Below are positions 46,295-58,144 of a stretch of DNA of 64,000 bases, piece by piece. Source of the DNA: Siphlonurus alternatus (taxonomy: Eukaryota > Arthropoda > Insecta > Ephemeroptera > Siphlonuridae); the NCBI GenBank assembly GCA_949825025.1, contig OX463780.1:46666979-46730978 (forward strand), given 5' to 3'. Each line of letters opens with the position of its first letter. Positions within the stretch are counted from its first letter, which is position 1. The notes beneath the pieces were generated by a model. The model saw only the letters and a list, made by a program, of their open reading frames with translations. It did not search any database and was not told the DNA's origin. A program made the translations under genes and the position numbers.

Positions 46295-48132
46295 CAGGGT
46301 GTATACCAACTGGAAAAACCTGGAAAACCGGGAAATATCATGGAATTTCAAACCCTCTGGAAAAACCGGGAAAAATCATGGAATTTCGAAAAAACTTGCA
46401 AATAACCTGGAATTCTCACATTTTTCAGTATTCGTTTTTTTAATTATGCATGCAATTTCGATGACTAAAATCTTGATAACATACAGTTTTGGTTTTTAAT
46501 TTTTTTACAAGTTCTAATATTTAAATCAATTATAAAAATTATTCAAGTATTGGAGATGAAAATTAGGGAAAAAAAAGTGTGCAAAAGCGCGGCGTAAAAA
46601 GATCGCGATTTACGAGAGATCGCGTACGTATTATAGTGACGTCAACATTATTTCAGATGCATAGTTAAATATTTACTGAAAGATGTTTGATTGTTTCAAA
46701 TAGTAATGTATACAACAAAAAATACTCCTTTTTCAAGTGAAACAATTTAAAACTTAATGAACTTAAAAAAAACAAAAAAAAAATGCATGCATGCAGTGGT
46801 GTAAAGATCGGCAATTTACGCGAATTATACTAATTTAAAAAGTTGTTTGTTTGATGAGGATAGCAAAAATCTATATTATAATTAAACATATTTCATCAAA
46901 ACAACTGCAAAAAATTCTTGTATGTGCAAATTATGATACTGTAAATGCCCCGTTTATATTATATAATATAATTTGATGTGAATTCACTTTATCTCTTTTA
47001 AAGTGCTAGTAAAATTGAGTTGCCGCAGGTGAAAAAGGGTTGTATCCAAGCCCAATTGTGATTGAATTTTTGAGCCTTGGTTACATGGTATAAAAAATAA
47101 TTTTTTCAGGCCACTTTTGCACCTATTAAGTTTGGAAAGATAATTATACTTGTCTTTCCAAATTCAGGTTCAAAAGTGATCAGAAAAAAAAATATTGTTG
47201 ATGCTTCTGAGGCTCAAAAATTCAATCCCAGTTTGGCTTGGATATAACCCCTTTTGATCCTTTGGAGTCACCATTAATTCATTGCTGTTTTTTTTTTTTT
47301 TTTTTTTTTTTGACAATTTCCTTGCAAATCCAAAAATCTTATAGGAACCATAAATTAGAGGACTTTTTAGTAAATTCGTGAAATAGAGTTTTCAATAATT
47401 TCAGAAAATTTCCAATCTATTTCCCTGTATAAAAAAAAAAGGATTAAATTTGCAAATTTGCTTCTTTCGTAATATCAAGATTTAATTTATACATTATATT
47501 CATGCATGCATGTACTATACAACAGTATATATGATATAATTATTTTATATTATATTATCACCAGAAAAGTTAATTTAGATATATGTACCTCAATTTTCAT
47601 ATTGCTTTGTACGATTTTCGATTGTTCCCTATTATATCATATAACTTTAGTATATTTTTAATAAAATATATACTCGTATATATATATTTTAAAAAAATGT
47701 ATTGTATTAATTTCATTAGTTCCATGTAAAAAATTGAGCATAAAATTTTTCTAAAAATCAAAAAAATTTGCTCGCTACGCTCGCAATTTTTACTCCATCA
47801 TGTACTATTTTTTATATACAGTATATTATACTGGGTTGCATTTTTTTTATTTTTGCATGATCTTTACACTTTAAATTGAAATATTAATGTCTCAGTGTTT
47901 AGAGAAACAGAGAAAAAAAAAACGTAAAATACCAAGATGGTATTATTTTTTTCCTAATGAAATTTAAACATTGGACAATACCTTAAAAATTGCATGGTTC
48001 AAGATTTTAGTGTTCGCCCCCCCCCCCCCCTCCTTGAACGCTAAAAAAAAAATACCTGGAGATTTTTAAAAATCTCTGGAAAAACCTGGAAAACCCATGG
48101 AATTTCATTAGTGAATATTGGTATACACCCTG
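46295..48132. mobile_element. hAT-like non-autonomous DNA transposon, 1.84 kb
   Basis: Perfect 15-bp terminal inverted repeats CAGGGTGTATACCAA and TTGGTATACACCCTG. Flanks are GTATAT on both sides (46289-46294 and 48133-48138). Reading the repeat as AGGG...CCCT gives an 8-bp duplication with one mismatch, the usual hAT length. Subterminal direct motifs of the type CTGGAAAAACC(T/G)GG recur at both ends. The interior is A+T-rich and has no transposase frame. A fold-back element (47032-47255) is nested inside. Confidence 0.8.
47032..47255. repeat. Fold-back element nested in the hAT-like element
   Basis: Left arm AAAAAGGGTTGTATCCAAGC and right arm GGCTTGGATATAACCCCTTT, followed inward by ATTGAATTTTTGAGCC against GGCTCAAAAATTCAAT. 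Confidence 0.75.
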
Positions 48133-48729
48133 GTATATCAATACTGTAATATATGTTGTGGTATATATTGCTTTCTATCTGCAAATTTTAATTATAAAAA
48201 TATAAATCAAAGAGGTGTTCGATAGTAATATAATAATGCTGGCAGCTTTTAAAATTAATTGTACAGTAAAATAAATATATATTGCTTTTCTGAACCTAAC
48301 TGTAACACTTATAATATTTATACCATACAGACCTTCTTTTTCATGATTTTATCAGTTTTATTAAGAGTTAAAAATATAATATTACCAAGTACTCTGGTAT
48401 ATTTGTAATTTCTGTCCAATTATGGTACCCTAAAACAAAATTTAAAAGTCCTTAGAAAAAGTTTACTGTATTATAAGTTCATTTCTATGTACATTATAGA
48501 CTTTTTGAGGCATAATTTAACCATTCCACTGCATTGGTAGAATCAGCAGCAATAATATTTTGTTATCTAATTAATGTGGCTTGTTGCTGCTGCTTGTATA
48601 TTGTAAAATTTATCATTAATAATATTAACTGTAAAAATATAATCATGTTGATTATTTTGTATTATTTTGTCCAATAAAGTTAATTGTCTTAAATTTACAC
48701 AACTGTTTTATAATTCATTTTTATCTCCA

Positions 48730-49050
48730 AATGGACAATTTGCATGACATTTTTTTATTTCAGAAATGGATAGAGGGTGCAAAGTTATGCTGCTCTGAAT
48801 TTTTTCAGATTTTTTTAGAGACCGGGAACTATTTTTAAAAAATTATTGAAAGTCGATTTTATGACGTCACGAGGAGTCTGTCCTTAAGAAAAGGATAGGC
48901 GCTAAACGCCCGTGACGTCATAAAACTGACGTTCAATAATTTTTTAAAAATAGTTCCCGTTCTCAAAAAAATCTGAAAAAATTCAGAGTATAGCATAATT
49001 TGATACCCTCTATCCATTTCTGTAAAAAAATGTCATGCAAATTGTCCATT
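48730..49050. repeat. Fold-back MITE, family A copy 3 (TGACGTCA centre)
   Basis: Ends AATGGACAATTTGCATGACA and TGTCATGCAAATTGTCCATT. The centre differs from copies 1 and 2: two TGACGTCA palindromes flank CTTAAGAAAAGGATAGG, like the element at 2947-3254. Confidence 0.85.
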
Positions 49051-49072
49051 ATTATTAAAACTTTAGTTACAT

Positions 49073-49073
<1 letters not shown>

Positions 49074-49113
<40 letters not shown>
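49074..49113. repeat. 40-bp poly(T) tract
   Basis: Uninterrupted T run 24 nt after the family A MITE at 48730-49050. Other long T runs are at 44076-44101, 47286-47311 and 15170-15195. Confidence 0.9.
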
Positions 49114-49117
<4 letters not shown>

Positions 49118-50116
49118 AATAATGGTCTTCATAAGAAGAAAATAATGTAATTGCATATCAGCACAAACTAATAATTTTACTGTGCATTAAATGTTAACAA
49201 GATATGCCTAATGTTAAAAATATTTCCACACAAGAAAATTATAAAGCATATCTTAAAATGTTCTCCTCTCTACATCCCCTATTAGTAGCTAAAATATCAG
49301 GTATACAAATTTTTTATCTAGTTTTCAAGTTATCAATTTTTCAAGTTAACTAATTTAATTAACAAGGAGAAATGGAACTTCCACGTTATATTAGTCAAAT
49401 GTAAAAATTATTTACTCAAAAACTAGACAGATTTTGTATGTAGAGAACATTTTAAGATATGTTTTATAACTTTCGTTACGGGAATATTTTTAACATGGGG
49501 CATATTATGTTAACGCTAAAATGAAGGCGTAAAATAATATTATACTGATTATGGTGAATAAATAATATAACATATTTGTCTTTCTTCATCATGGTTTGAG
49601 TGTGCATGGAATGACAAACATGGAATTGATAAGCAATTTCATAAAGTATAGAAATAAAAATATGTTATTCTGACTTATTCCAGTTTGCTTGGGTCATATT
49701 TACTCTCGTCAAACATTATTAGGGTCAAAGGTCAGTGCGTACATGGATGATAGCTATATTTAAGTTTCGAGTTGAAGGAACGATCTAGAAATGCCAAGAT
49801 ACTTATTCAGTATTTTTTTTTTTTTTAGATACTAATTCAGTGCTAAAACAAAATTAATTTATAACAATCCTTTAAATCAGCGCCTGTAATATCTGCAACT
49901 TTTGCAGCTTTCATGTAATGCAAATTGCATAATTAAGATAATTATAGTAACTTAGTTGCCCGCTAGATGTCACGGGCTGTTTGTTTGCTTTTCACCCGAC
50001 ACTTAAAAGCAATGGGATGAACATTATTACAATCATCCTAAATTAGTTCGGTGATCGAGTGAAGTTCTTCTTAATTATCATTAAGCTGTTCTTACTTCAG
50101 TGTCTAAAAAAAAATC

Positions 50117-51632
50117 ATGGCGACTCAATCAGGTAATTTATTTAGTCCCATTTTTAATGAAATTAAGTTCAAATTTGTATATTTTATATTTATATTTGAT
50201 ACAGTCATGAATGTTCACAGGAGGGATTGACAATTAATGAGCGTTAAAATAATTTTTTGTTTTAAGTCTTAATATATAAATCATTATTTTAAGCCACAAT
50301 TTTTCAATATTTAAAATTTGTTTTGAACGATTGTGAATAATGCCCTCCGCAACCTATGCATGGAACGTTATTATATGTTACAAAGGAGCTAAATATTAAT
50401 GTACTATAAATTTTATATACTGTATTATACAGTGTAATATAATTATATAATCGTCATTACACTCTTAATTATTAGAGTGTATAGAGTATACGCCCACTGT
50501 TGCACTGTATATATGCCTGATTGAGCTGCTGACACCATGGGTTGTTCAAAATAGCACCAGGATCGTCCACAGAGGCTGCTGCGGAGGAGGAAGTACCGGA
50601 CACCAAGGGGGGACAGGAGCAACTTCTCAAGAGCCTGGCGAAGAAGAACGGAGTCCTCGAGTTCTGGCAAACCATCGGCTGGACAGAACTGCACTTCGCG
50701 GTGGTCGCGGGGGATATCATCAAAGTCAAGCGCTTGATCGCGGTGAGCTTAATTAACGATTGAACTCACAGTAATTATTACTAGAGTCAATAGTGATTAG
50801 TTAGAATCGAATGAAATAATTTTCAATTTTCGAGAACACTTTAATTTTGTCTCAAAGTACTTCCAAAATTAATTCAAAATTATTTATACGGATCTTCCTC
50901 ACTTAAAATATAAAGTCTTCTTTGTAATGCCAGAGAAATCCTGGTCTCGCGGTACAACGGGGAGCGAAGATGGAAACTGCGCTGGTGGTGGCGCTGCGCA
51001 TGCAGAGTGACATGGAGATGATCTGTGCGCTGATCGAGGGGCGCGGGGTGGAGGCCATCAACCTACCGGCCGAGGAGTACAAGCTTGGCTTTAAAATGCA
51101 AGACTGCTGCGATAGTGGCGGTAAGTGGCAAGTAGGGGCACATTTTCTGGGTAAAACTGCTCGAGGAGGCTGTAGCATCCCCTTCTGAAATTTTAGATTT
51201 AACATGGGCATCTCCCTCCGTCACTCCAATTTTTTTTATTAACATTGAGCTTACAGGACCAGCATCTCCCAAAATTTTGTACTGAATCCGCGCCTGAAAA
51301 CACGATGGCTGTTTCAGCATTAAAATTAAAATTCAATATCAGAAAATCCCCAAATTAGGGAATAGGGGATAGGAGATTTCTTAAAATTAACAGCTTTCAT
51401 AATTAATTGCTAAAGAAAAAAAGCAGACACGTTAAATTTGCTATATGGAAAACATTTATAAACAAAAAATCAAAGGTGCGTGATTTCCAGGGAACTATCG
51501 CGTAAACAGTAAACGCAAGTATACTTAAGTGACATGCATGTCATCCTGGGAAACCATGCACTTCTGAAAAAAAATGTTATATACGTTCAGGCCATAAGAC
51601 ATATTTATACTTAATACTTAAATTAACTCTAT

Positions 51633-51679
<47 letters not shown>

Positions 51680-51700
51680 TTCATTTATTTATTTATTCAT

Positions 51701-51787
<87 letters not shown>

Positions 51788-52456
51788 TTTCCCACGTGGC
51801 TGTACATAATACAACATAGAGACAAAGGTTGGTATTCACGAAGAGTTTTTTTTTTTTGCTTATCTGCAAAAAATACAAATTGACCTTAATTTTCAGCTAA
51901 GATGCGTTGGAGTCCCCTACATGATTGTATGGACTATCAAGACCCTGTACTGCGATACAAAGTCACAGCTTTGATACTCGAATCTGGAGTGAGAAACATC
52001 GACGCAAGAGACTACGACGACCGTACACCCTTGATTCACGCTACCAACAAGGGTCTACTCGACATCGTAACGTTGCTAGTACAGAACGGGGCAAGAGCCG
52101 ACAGTTTGGACGTGGACGGGGAGTGTGCCGTTCATTATGCGGCCAGACAGAACGACCCTTCTGTACTGAGGTACCTGCTGAGCGTGAATCCAAACTTGGT
52201 GAACATCAAGAAGAGGGGGCGGAGCACCGACTACAAGACCCCTCTGCACGCAGCCTGTTACAGAGGCAAGATGGGATGTGTGAAAATGTTACTGGAGGCA
52301 GGTGCTAGTATCAATATCAGGGACTCTGGTGGTTATACTCCTGTCCAAGTAGCGCGCACTAGAGAGGTTAGAGTATTTATGGATGAGGTGGAACGTAAGG
52401 AAAGACTAGCAGAGGGAAACGAGTCCGATGAATTAGAATGGAGTATGGATAACTGA
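50117..52456 (+). CDS. Ankyrin-repeat protein, complete, family not identified
   Basis: Four exons: 50117-50132 (MATQS), 50555-50742, 50934-51120 and 51897-52456. Introns are phase 1, 0 and 1 with AG/GT ends, giving 316 residues. The start follows a purine-rich leader and has ATGG context. The acidic N-terminus (about 1-40) precedes six or seven ankyrin units. Clear ones are GWTELHFAVVAGDI (about 47), WSPLHDCMDYQD (about 135), DRTPLIHATNKGLLDIVTLL, GECAVHYAARQND, YKTPLHAACYRGKMGCVKML and GGYTPVQVART. The C-terminus is a charged tail ending DELEWSMDN. There is no signal peptide, membrane segment, SOCS box, kinase or zinc finger, so a cytosolic binding or adaptor role is inferred from the fold only. 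Ankyrin units 1-2 are separated from the rest by a non-canonical insert (LPAEEYKLGFKMQDCCDSG). The third intron carries a TTTA array. Confidence 0.9.
51630..51790 (-). repeat. (ATTT)n array in an ankyrin-gene intron
   Basis: About 160 bp of TTTA/ATTT with two or three CATT variants. Read on the minus strand, a short unique sequence (51791-51830) precedes a TAAA tail, so it may be the end of a truncated LINE. It lies about 105 nt before the acceptor of the last exon. Confidence 0.7.
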
Positions 52457-52520
52457 ACTTGTACAACTTGTAACTTGGTTCTGTGGAAGAAATAGTGCTT
52501 ACTTTTCGGAGGGAGTTCAC

Positions 52521-52718
52521 GTGGAGCGATGTCCAGTGGAGTTTGGTGGTGTAAAAAAGGCGCACTTACAGTAAAACCATATATCAGCCATGTTGTTGTG
52601 AAAAAAATATGATTTCATCAATGTGGGAAAAAAAATACGTCAATATGGCCGCGATACGGTTTTACTGCAAATGCGCTTTTCTCGCACCTTTTTTCAAGCC
52701 CATTCGACATCGCTCCAC
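52521..52718 (+). repeat. Inverted repeat in the ankyrin gene's 3' UTR
   Basis: Arms GTGGAGCGATGTCC and GACATCGCTCCAC, then AAAAGGCGCA...TGCGCTTTT and CAGTAAAACC...GGTTTTACTG, make a nearly 200-bp fold-back starting 64 nt after the stop. If the AATAAA at 52901 is used, the hairpin is in the mRNA. Confidence 0.75.
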
Positions 52719-52900
52719 ATAGGCAAGGTAACAAGTAAGGCAGAAATTCATCTGAATTCTGAATGAATAATCAATGTTATTTGGAATTTCTGAAACATAT
52801 CATGCAGGGGTAAAAAAGCTCCATCACTATTTCCTATTTTCATACTGAAGTTTCTTATAAAATATATTTGATGTAAATAATATAATTTTTGTATTTTTTA

Positions 52901-52906
52901 AATAAA
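52901..52906 (+). terminator. Probable ankyrin-gene polyadenylation signal
   Basis: AATAAA 445 nt after the stop codon. Further AATAAA-like sites follow near 52993 and 53025. Confidence 0.45.
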
Positions 52907-54160
52907 AATATCAAACATTCAAGTTTCAAATTTTACTTTCTAAATTAAACAGATTGTGCTCTATGATGCGATGATCTTTATAATATGCTCCTAATAAATA
53001 ACATTTTTTTTTTCTTTCATGCAAATAAAAAAAAAGGTGGTGACATTTGCTTCCCGTTATTGTTACTTAAAAGCAAATTAATGTGCTGCTAAAGGACAGT
53101 ATGGACACAGAAGTGGGCGTGGTCGTAGAGTGAGAAGCTGAGTGTTCTTTTGTAAAAGTCGGAAACTATCTCCGCCTTGCATTTATATCATATAAATCAT
53201 TTCTCAGAGATGGGAAAATGAGCCTTACGTCTCGTCTAAGTTATGCAGAGTGGCAAGTAAAGCCATAATAATTCTATTGAGTTGACACGTCATTTATTTT
53301 GATTGCCACGTCACTGTGGCTTGTAATGTTCGTCTAATGAAGTGTCTGAGTCATCGCAATGGACCATGGGGAGTAGACAGACAGACGACACATCACAAAT
53401 AGAGTCTTTTTAATTATAAATGAAACCCTTAAAATATTATGTCTCCTGAAACGGCCATGCTCATTGATATATTACACTTAAGCTAAAAGAAAAACATATA
53501 CATATCTTATATGCAAGCATTATAATATAATTAACTTGATGTGTTATACAACAATAGTTCAAATAAATGTACGCGGTCAGATTTCTTTACGCCTGGTAAG
53601 TATGCAACTTTTTCAGCACTAAAGAAAATTTCAAAGCAGTCGTTAAAACTTGGATGTAAATAAGAAGTAAAATTAAAAACAAATATGCTGTATAAATGTA
53701 TGTCAAATTCAGTTATTATAATTTCATTAACTATTTTGAATTATTGACAATTGAATCAACTGATTAGGTTATAGAAATATTATATTATGCCTGGGTCAAA
53801 CAAGTTATAATAGTGAAATTAGTGAAGACATAATATATATATGCAGTGGGACGTTTTAAATTATTTTCAAACAAAAATATAACAAACTTTTTGATTACTT
53901 GCATTATTTTTTTTTATAAAATAAGGCACCCTATGGCATAATTATTTAATTTATAACCAAAACTACTAAATTAGTGCAATTCTAATTCACACTCTCATAT
54001 ATATCGATCATCCCTCCACATTGTCAGCATTTTGTATCCATGACTTACAGTGTAAATAAGCTCCACGTTTCTTGTCATCGAGTGTACCTCACTGCATCTG
54101 CCGCGGCGGTCGCGTGGCCACCACCGAGTGATTGATGGTCCGCGAGCAGCAGACGTCCAA

Positions 54161-54828
54161 ATGGCGGCGGATGCGGGCTGCTGGGGTAGGTCACGCACAT
54201 GGTCAGATCTACCCTCGATGTACGTTCAGAATCAACCAGACTGGAATAACAGTGAACTCTCTTTTTATTTGTAAGATTGTTTATTTTTATTGTCTATTTG
54301 GATTGAAAACGTTGTGTTTTCTACTCTCAATTTTTTCTACATCTTTTTAACTCGCCCTGTAAAATGATATTATATTACAGTAAATATTTAACATTATATT
54401 ATGACGTCACAGCGTTTTGCGTTTTTAAGGGTGTTGGAGGGTTAAAAAAATATAATAAAAATGTATAAATGTTCTCTCTATATCCAAACGATGAAAAAAA
54501 ATCATGCCGATTTTTCTATATTATGTGGATTTTTTAATAAAATAAATTAAATTGTTTTTAAAATGAATTTTATATACAGCGTTAAGTTTTTTATTCTAAC
54601 AATTTAGAATCTCCAGTTTATCAGGCTAGACAGATACATATATTGGCGGGTTAAGCCATCATTTTGATATAACGATATTTTAGTTTAAAAAATAACTCAT
54701 CACACTCTTGCCTGTTCCGCGAAGTCCAGGTAGGAAACTCGTATGCACTATATATAGTCTCTTCCACTATACGGTTTCCCAATATTCAAAATTTAGGTTG
54801 CTTTGGAAGACTGACATCGGGAGGCAAC
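54161..54828 (+). CDS. Candidate first two coding exons of an unidentified plus-strand gene
   Basis: Exon 54161-54185 starts ccaaATGGCGG, a strong start context in a CpG-rich island (54095-54195). It ends G|gtaggt in phase 1. An exon at 54797-54828 (acceptor aaatttag, donor AAC|gtaaga) continues in frame to give MAADAGCWGCFGRLTSGGN, ending in phase 0. Later exons were not found with confidence; a 26-codon block at 59060-59137 is phase-compatible and ends in a stop, but is weak. Protein family unknown. The CpG-rich start and Kozak-like context suggest a promoter just upstream. Confidence 0.35.
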
Positions 54829-56745
54829 GTAAGAAGAGGGTTCGCATCATTAGAAGATGGTGGGTGGGATATTTTTTATTATTATTTTTTTTTATTATTA
54901 TTAAAGGGTCAATTTATGTAAAATCAAACGTGCATTAAATTTATTTGGTAATATTTTATAGATCTAAAAATAATTATCTCACAAAAATGTTATGAACTGA
55001 AAATAAAATCAACTTATATACATTTCATTTATTGCATGAATTTGTTCATAAGAAATTATTTAGAATTACTATAAATATTATATAATATGATATATTAATT
55101 AGCTTTCATAAATCCAACGAATGAGAATTAATAGCTGTATAATATCTAATATTATATACATTGTATGACCATTGAAGATTTTTAACTGTGTATATAAATT
55201 TCAATAAATTGACGTGTTCTTTTTAATTTATCGTTAATATTAATTTTATCAAGGACATTAAATGTCAAGAGACTTCTTTAACGTAGAATTTCATGAATGG
55301 GAGTGTCTGGTGACGCATTACACATATTATATTGCATTTTATCTTCTTATGCATCAAACTATTATATTACAGATACTTCATACTCCATACGACTTTATAT
55401 ACAAATGTAATTCTTATAAGCTTTGTAATAAATTAAGATGCAAAAATGTTGTTCTTAGATACAAGAATTTTCTCATAGATAAAAAAATTTCCATTTAATA
55501 TTAGTCTTGTATAAATTATTCTGTAAACTTCTTGCATGCAGCTAAACACCATATTACACTTATGTACTCATACATATAATGCAGAATATATGTATGAAAA
55601 ATGCTTATATACGTAAAATTATACAATTATGTAGGAACTCACGTTGCATTAATCAATAATCAGGTTGATGCATGCAGAACACCTTGCAAAACTCATGACA
55701 AATTCAAATTATTACTATTATTATTATTGTTTGTTTCCTTAAAAAGAATTCATAATGAATAACAAATTTTGGTCTACATGGTAAAGTGAAAGTGTATATT
55801 ATATTTTATAATTTAAAATATTAATAATCTAAATAAAAACTGAACAATAAAAAAATACTTCAATAAAAAATTAATGCTATATTATAATAAATGCTAATAT
55901 TAACAATATATGTAAATGTAACGAGGTATTACGAATTACATATTTACATTATTCCATAAATCTTAGTAATTGTTTATCAGACTGCTAGCTCTCATATTAA
56001 TTTATTTAAAACATTTGGATTCCCTTGCAATATTATTCCACGGAGATAAATTCGAATTGACACATAATTATTAAATGAAAACAAACATTTGTTTGTGTGA
56101 AAATTGTACTATCAGAAAGTCTGTTACGTATTAACTACTGTACAACTCTATAACTGTATATAATTTTATATTTATGGTATAATTATATACCGTAATTCTT
56201 TGCAGAGTACTATAGTGAAAGGTAATTGCTACAACATTTATTTTTGCTCATTGAGAATTATGATGAACATAACTCATGATTATTTGTAGCAATCTGGATT
56301 ACATATTTAAAGCCCCATGACATATGTTTTTATATTGCTTCAATCTTAACAATCCCCTTATGACTTTTTATATGTAAGCGTTACTTCAAAAAAATCGATA
56401 GCATTTCTCGTTACTGATTTAATAAATATAATTATTATTATTATTATTTTTTTTTTTTACATTTACAATCGAATTAAGTGCTTGACTATTTACTGTAGAT
56501 CAGTCAATAAAAGTAGTTAATGATGAATGAACTATGACCTGGTGCTTTCCCTCGCGTGATTTCTAACTTCAGAGTGATCCAGATCTAATCTATGTTATCA
56601 GATATGTTGTACAGTTTCCATTATGAACCAATTTTCATTTAATTTCAAACATTTCTGGTACTTCAAGATGTTGCTTTTACAATCGTTATTGTAAAATGGA
56701 CATAATAATTTCATTTTTTTATGCACATGAATGTACACCTCTGGA

Positions 56746-56809
56746 CACCACGAACGTTACCCTTGCTCTATTTGTAGGCGTTGTCAAGCAGTGTATGGAA
56801 ACGTGGTGA
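56746..56809. repeat. Short repeat with CACCACG/CGTGGTG ends, copy 2
   Basis: CACCACGAACGTTACCCTTG and GTGTATGGAAACGTGGTGA. It directly precedes the family A MITE at 56874. Confidence 0.5.
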
Positions 56810-56873
56810 ACTTGAACGACTTTGGAATAGCTAGACTGGATACTGATGTGGGAGGTATTCTTATCTCCCCTAT

Positions 56874-57197
56874 AATGGACAACCTGCGTGAAAATTTTTT
56901 ATTGCAGAAATGAATAGAGGGTACCAAATTTTGACTATTTTGAATTTTTTCAGATTTTTTTTTTATACCTAGAACTATTTTTAAATAAATAATGAAAGTG
57001 CGGCCACGCCCCCTGGAGGCATCAATAGGCGTCTAGTCCCTATCCTTTTTATTCCTTGATTCAGTGATGCCAACTTAACTTACATAATTTACAATAATTA
57101 TTTAAAACAAGTTACAAAACTCAAAAAATTCAGAGCACCATAATTTGGTACCCTCCATTCATTTCTGAAATAAAAAATTTCAAGCAGGTTGTCCATT
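56874..57197. repeat. Fold-back MITE, family A copy 4
   Basis: Ends AATGGACAACCTGCGTGAAA and a diverged GCAGGTTGTCCATT; the centre carries GGCCACGCCCCCTGGAGGC as in copies 1 and 2. Confidence 0.8.
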
Positions 57198-57933
57198 TGA
57201 AATTTTGTATGTCTTCGAGTTGCGGCTCCAACAAATATTAGTTTGTGCTGTCGCAAGGTGCGAGGTGTATATGACTATCATAACATGTAATTTAGCAAGC
57301 TTCGATTGATAAATAACTTACGGATAATTCATATTATCATTCATTATAATTATGATTACAATTTATTTTTCAACTATATATGTGATGCATCATACTAACA
57401 GAGGTATAGAAAAATATTCAGGGAAAAGGGGTGAGCCACTACTTACAATGTATCTTGTCTTACAATTTGACCATCGGAGGGTGGAGATCCCCCCCCCCCC
57501 CTCCGCCCACTGCACACAAATTCAATAAATTAAAAGAACATAATTATAGAGAGTTTATTGTATAATGCACTTAAGTGAGCGTCAGGCAAGTCATTGCCAA
57601 GTTTCCAATCAAATTACAGTATTTCATTATATTTCCCCTCACGATGGTGTGTATCATCCCTCCCTGTCTTATGAGGGTTAGCCACACCCCCTCATCAAAA
57701 CCATCATCCCACATCATCAATTACACTGCAAGTCATCCCCTGACAACAATAGCATCCCGCCGCTTGTTTCCAATTGTTTGTTTCTAACATTATATACCAT
57801 TTTATCGGATGGTTATTTGTCAGTATATATAGAAGCTGAGAAAACACCACGGTCTATTCATATTAATAAAAATCGTTTTTATTATTTTATTGTCTGTTCA
57901 CGCACGCGTGAGTGTAAGCTTAAAAAAAACTAA

Positions 57934-58144
57934 CTACACTAAAATTAATTTAATGTTCCATCAGGAAGTATGAATTTTATAATATTCTGTTTTGTAATTC
58001 AGTTTTGAAATTTTACAGAGGGTTTGCAGTAGAAGTACTGACCTGTGTGTGAAATTGCCACGCTGAAATACGAATAGGAATAAGGACAGAAACTTTAAAC
58101 TTCCGGTTACTTCCGGAGGGAATATCATAGTAATTTGACTGTAC
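57934..58144. repeat. MITE-like repeat, copy 2 of a two-copy family
   Basis: Shares GGGTTTGCAGTAGAAGTACT and GCCACGCTGAAAT with 7535-7720; right end TTCCGGAGGGAATATCA. Confidence 0.6.

Larger units (their letters stand above)
45523..50116. other. Intergenic region between SCOC and the ankyrin gene
   Basis: Mostly the hAT-like element and a family A MITE. A G+C-richer segment at 45718-46243 has overlapping frames of about 100 codons on both strands, neither with a recognisable domain. 49115-50116 shows nothing specific. Confidence 0.6.
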
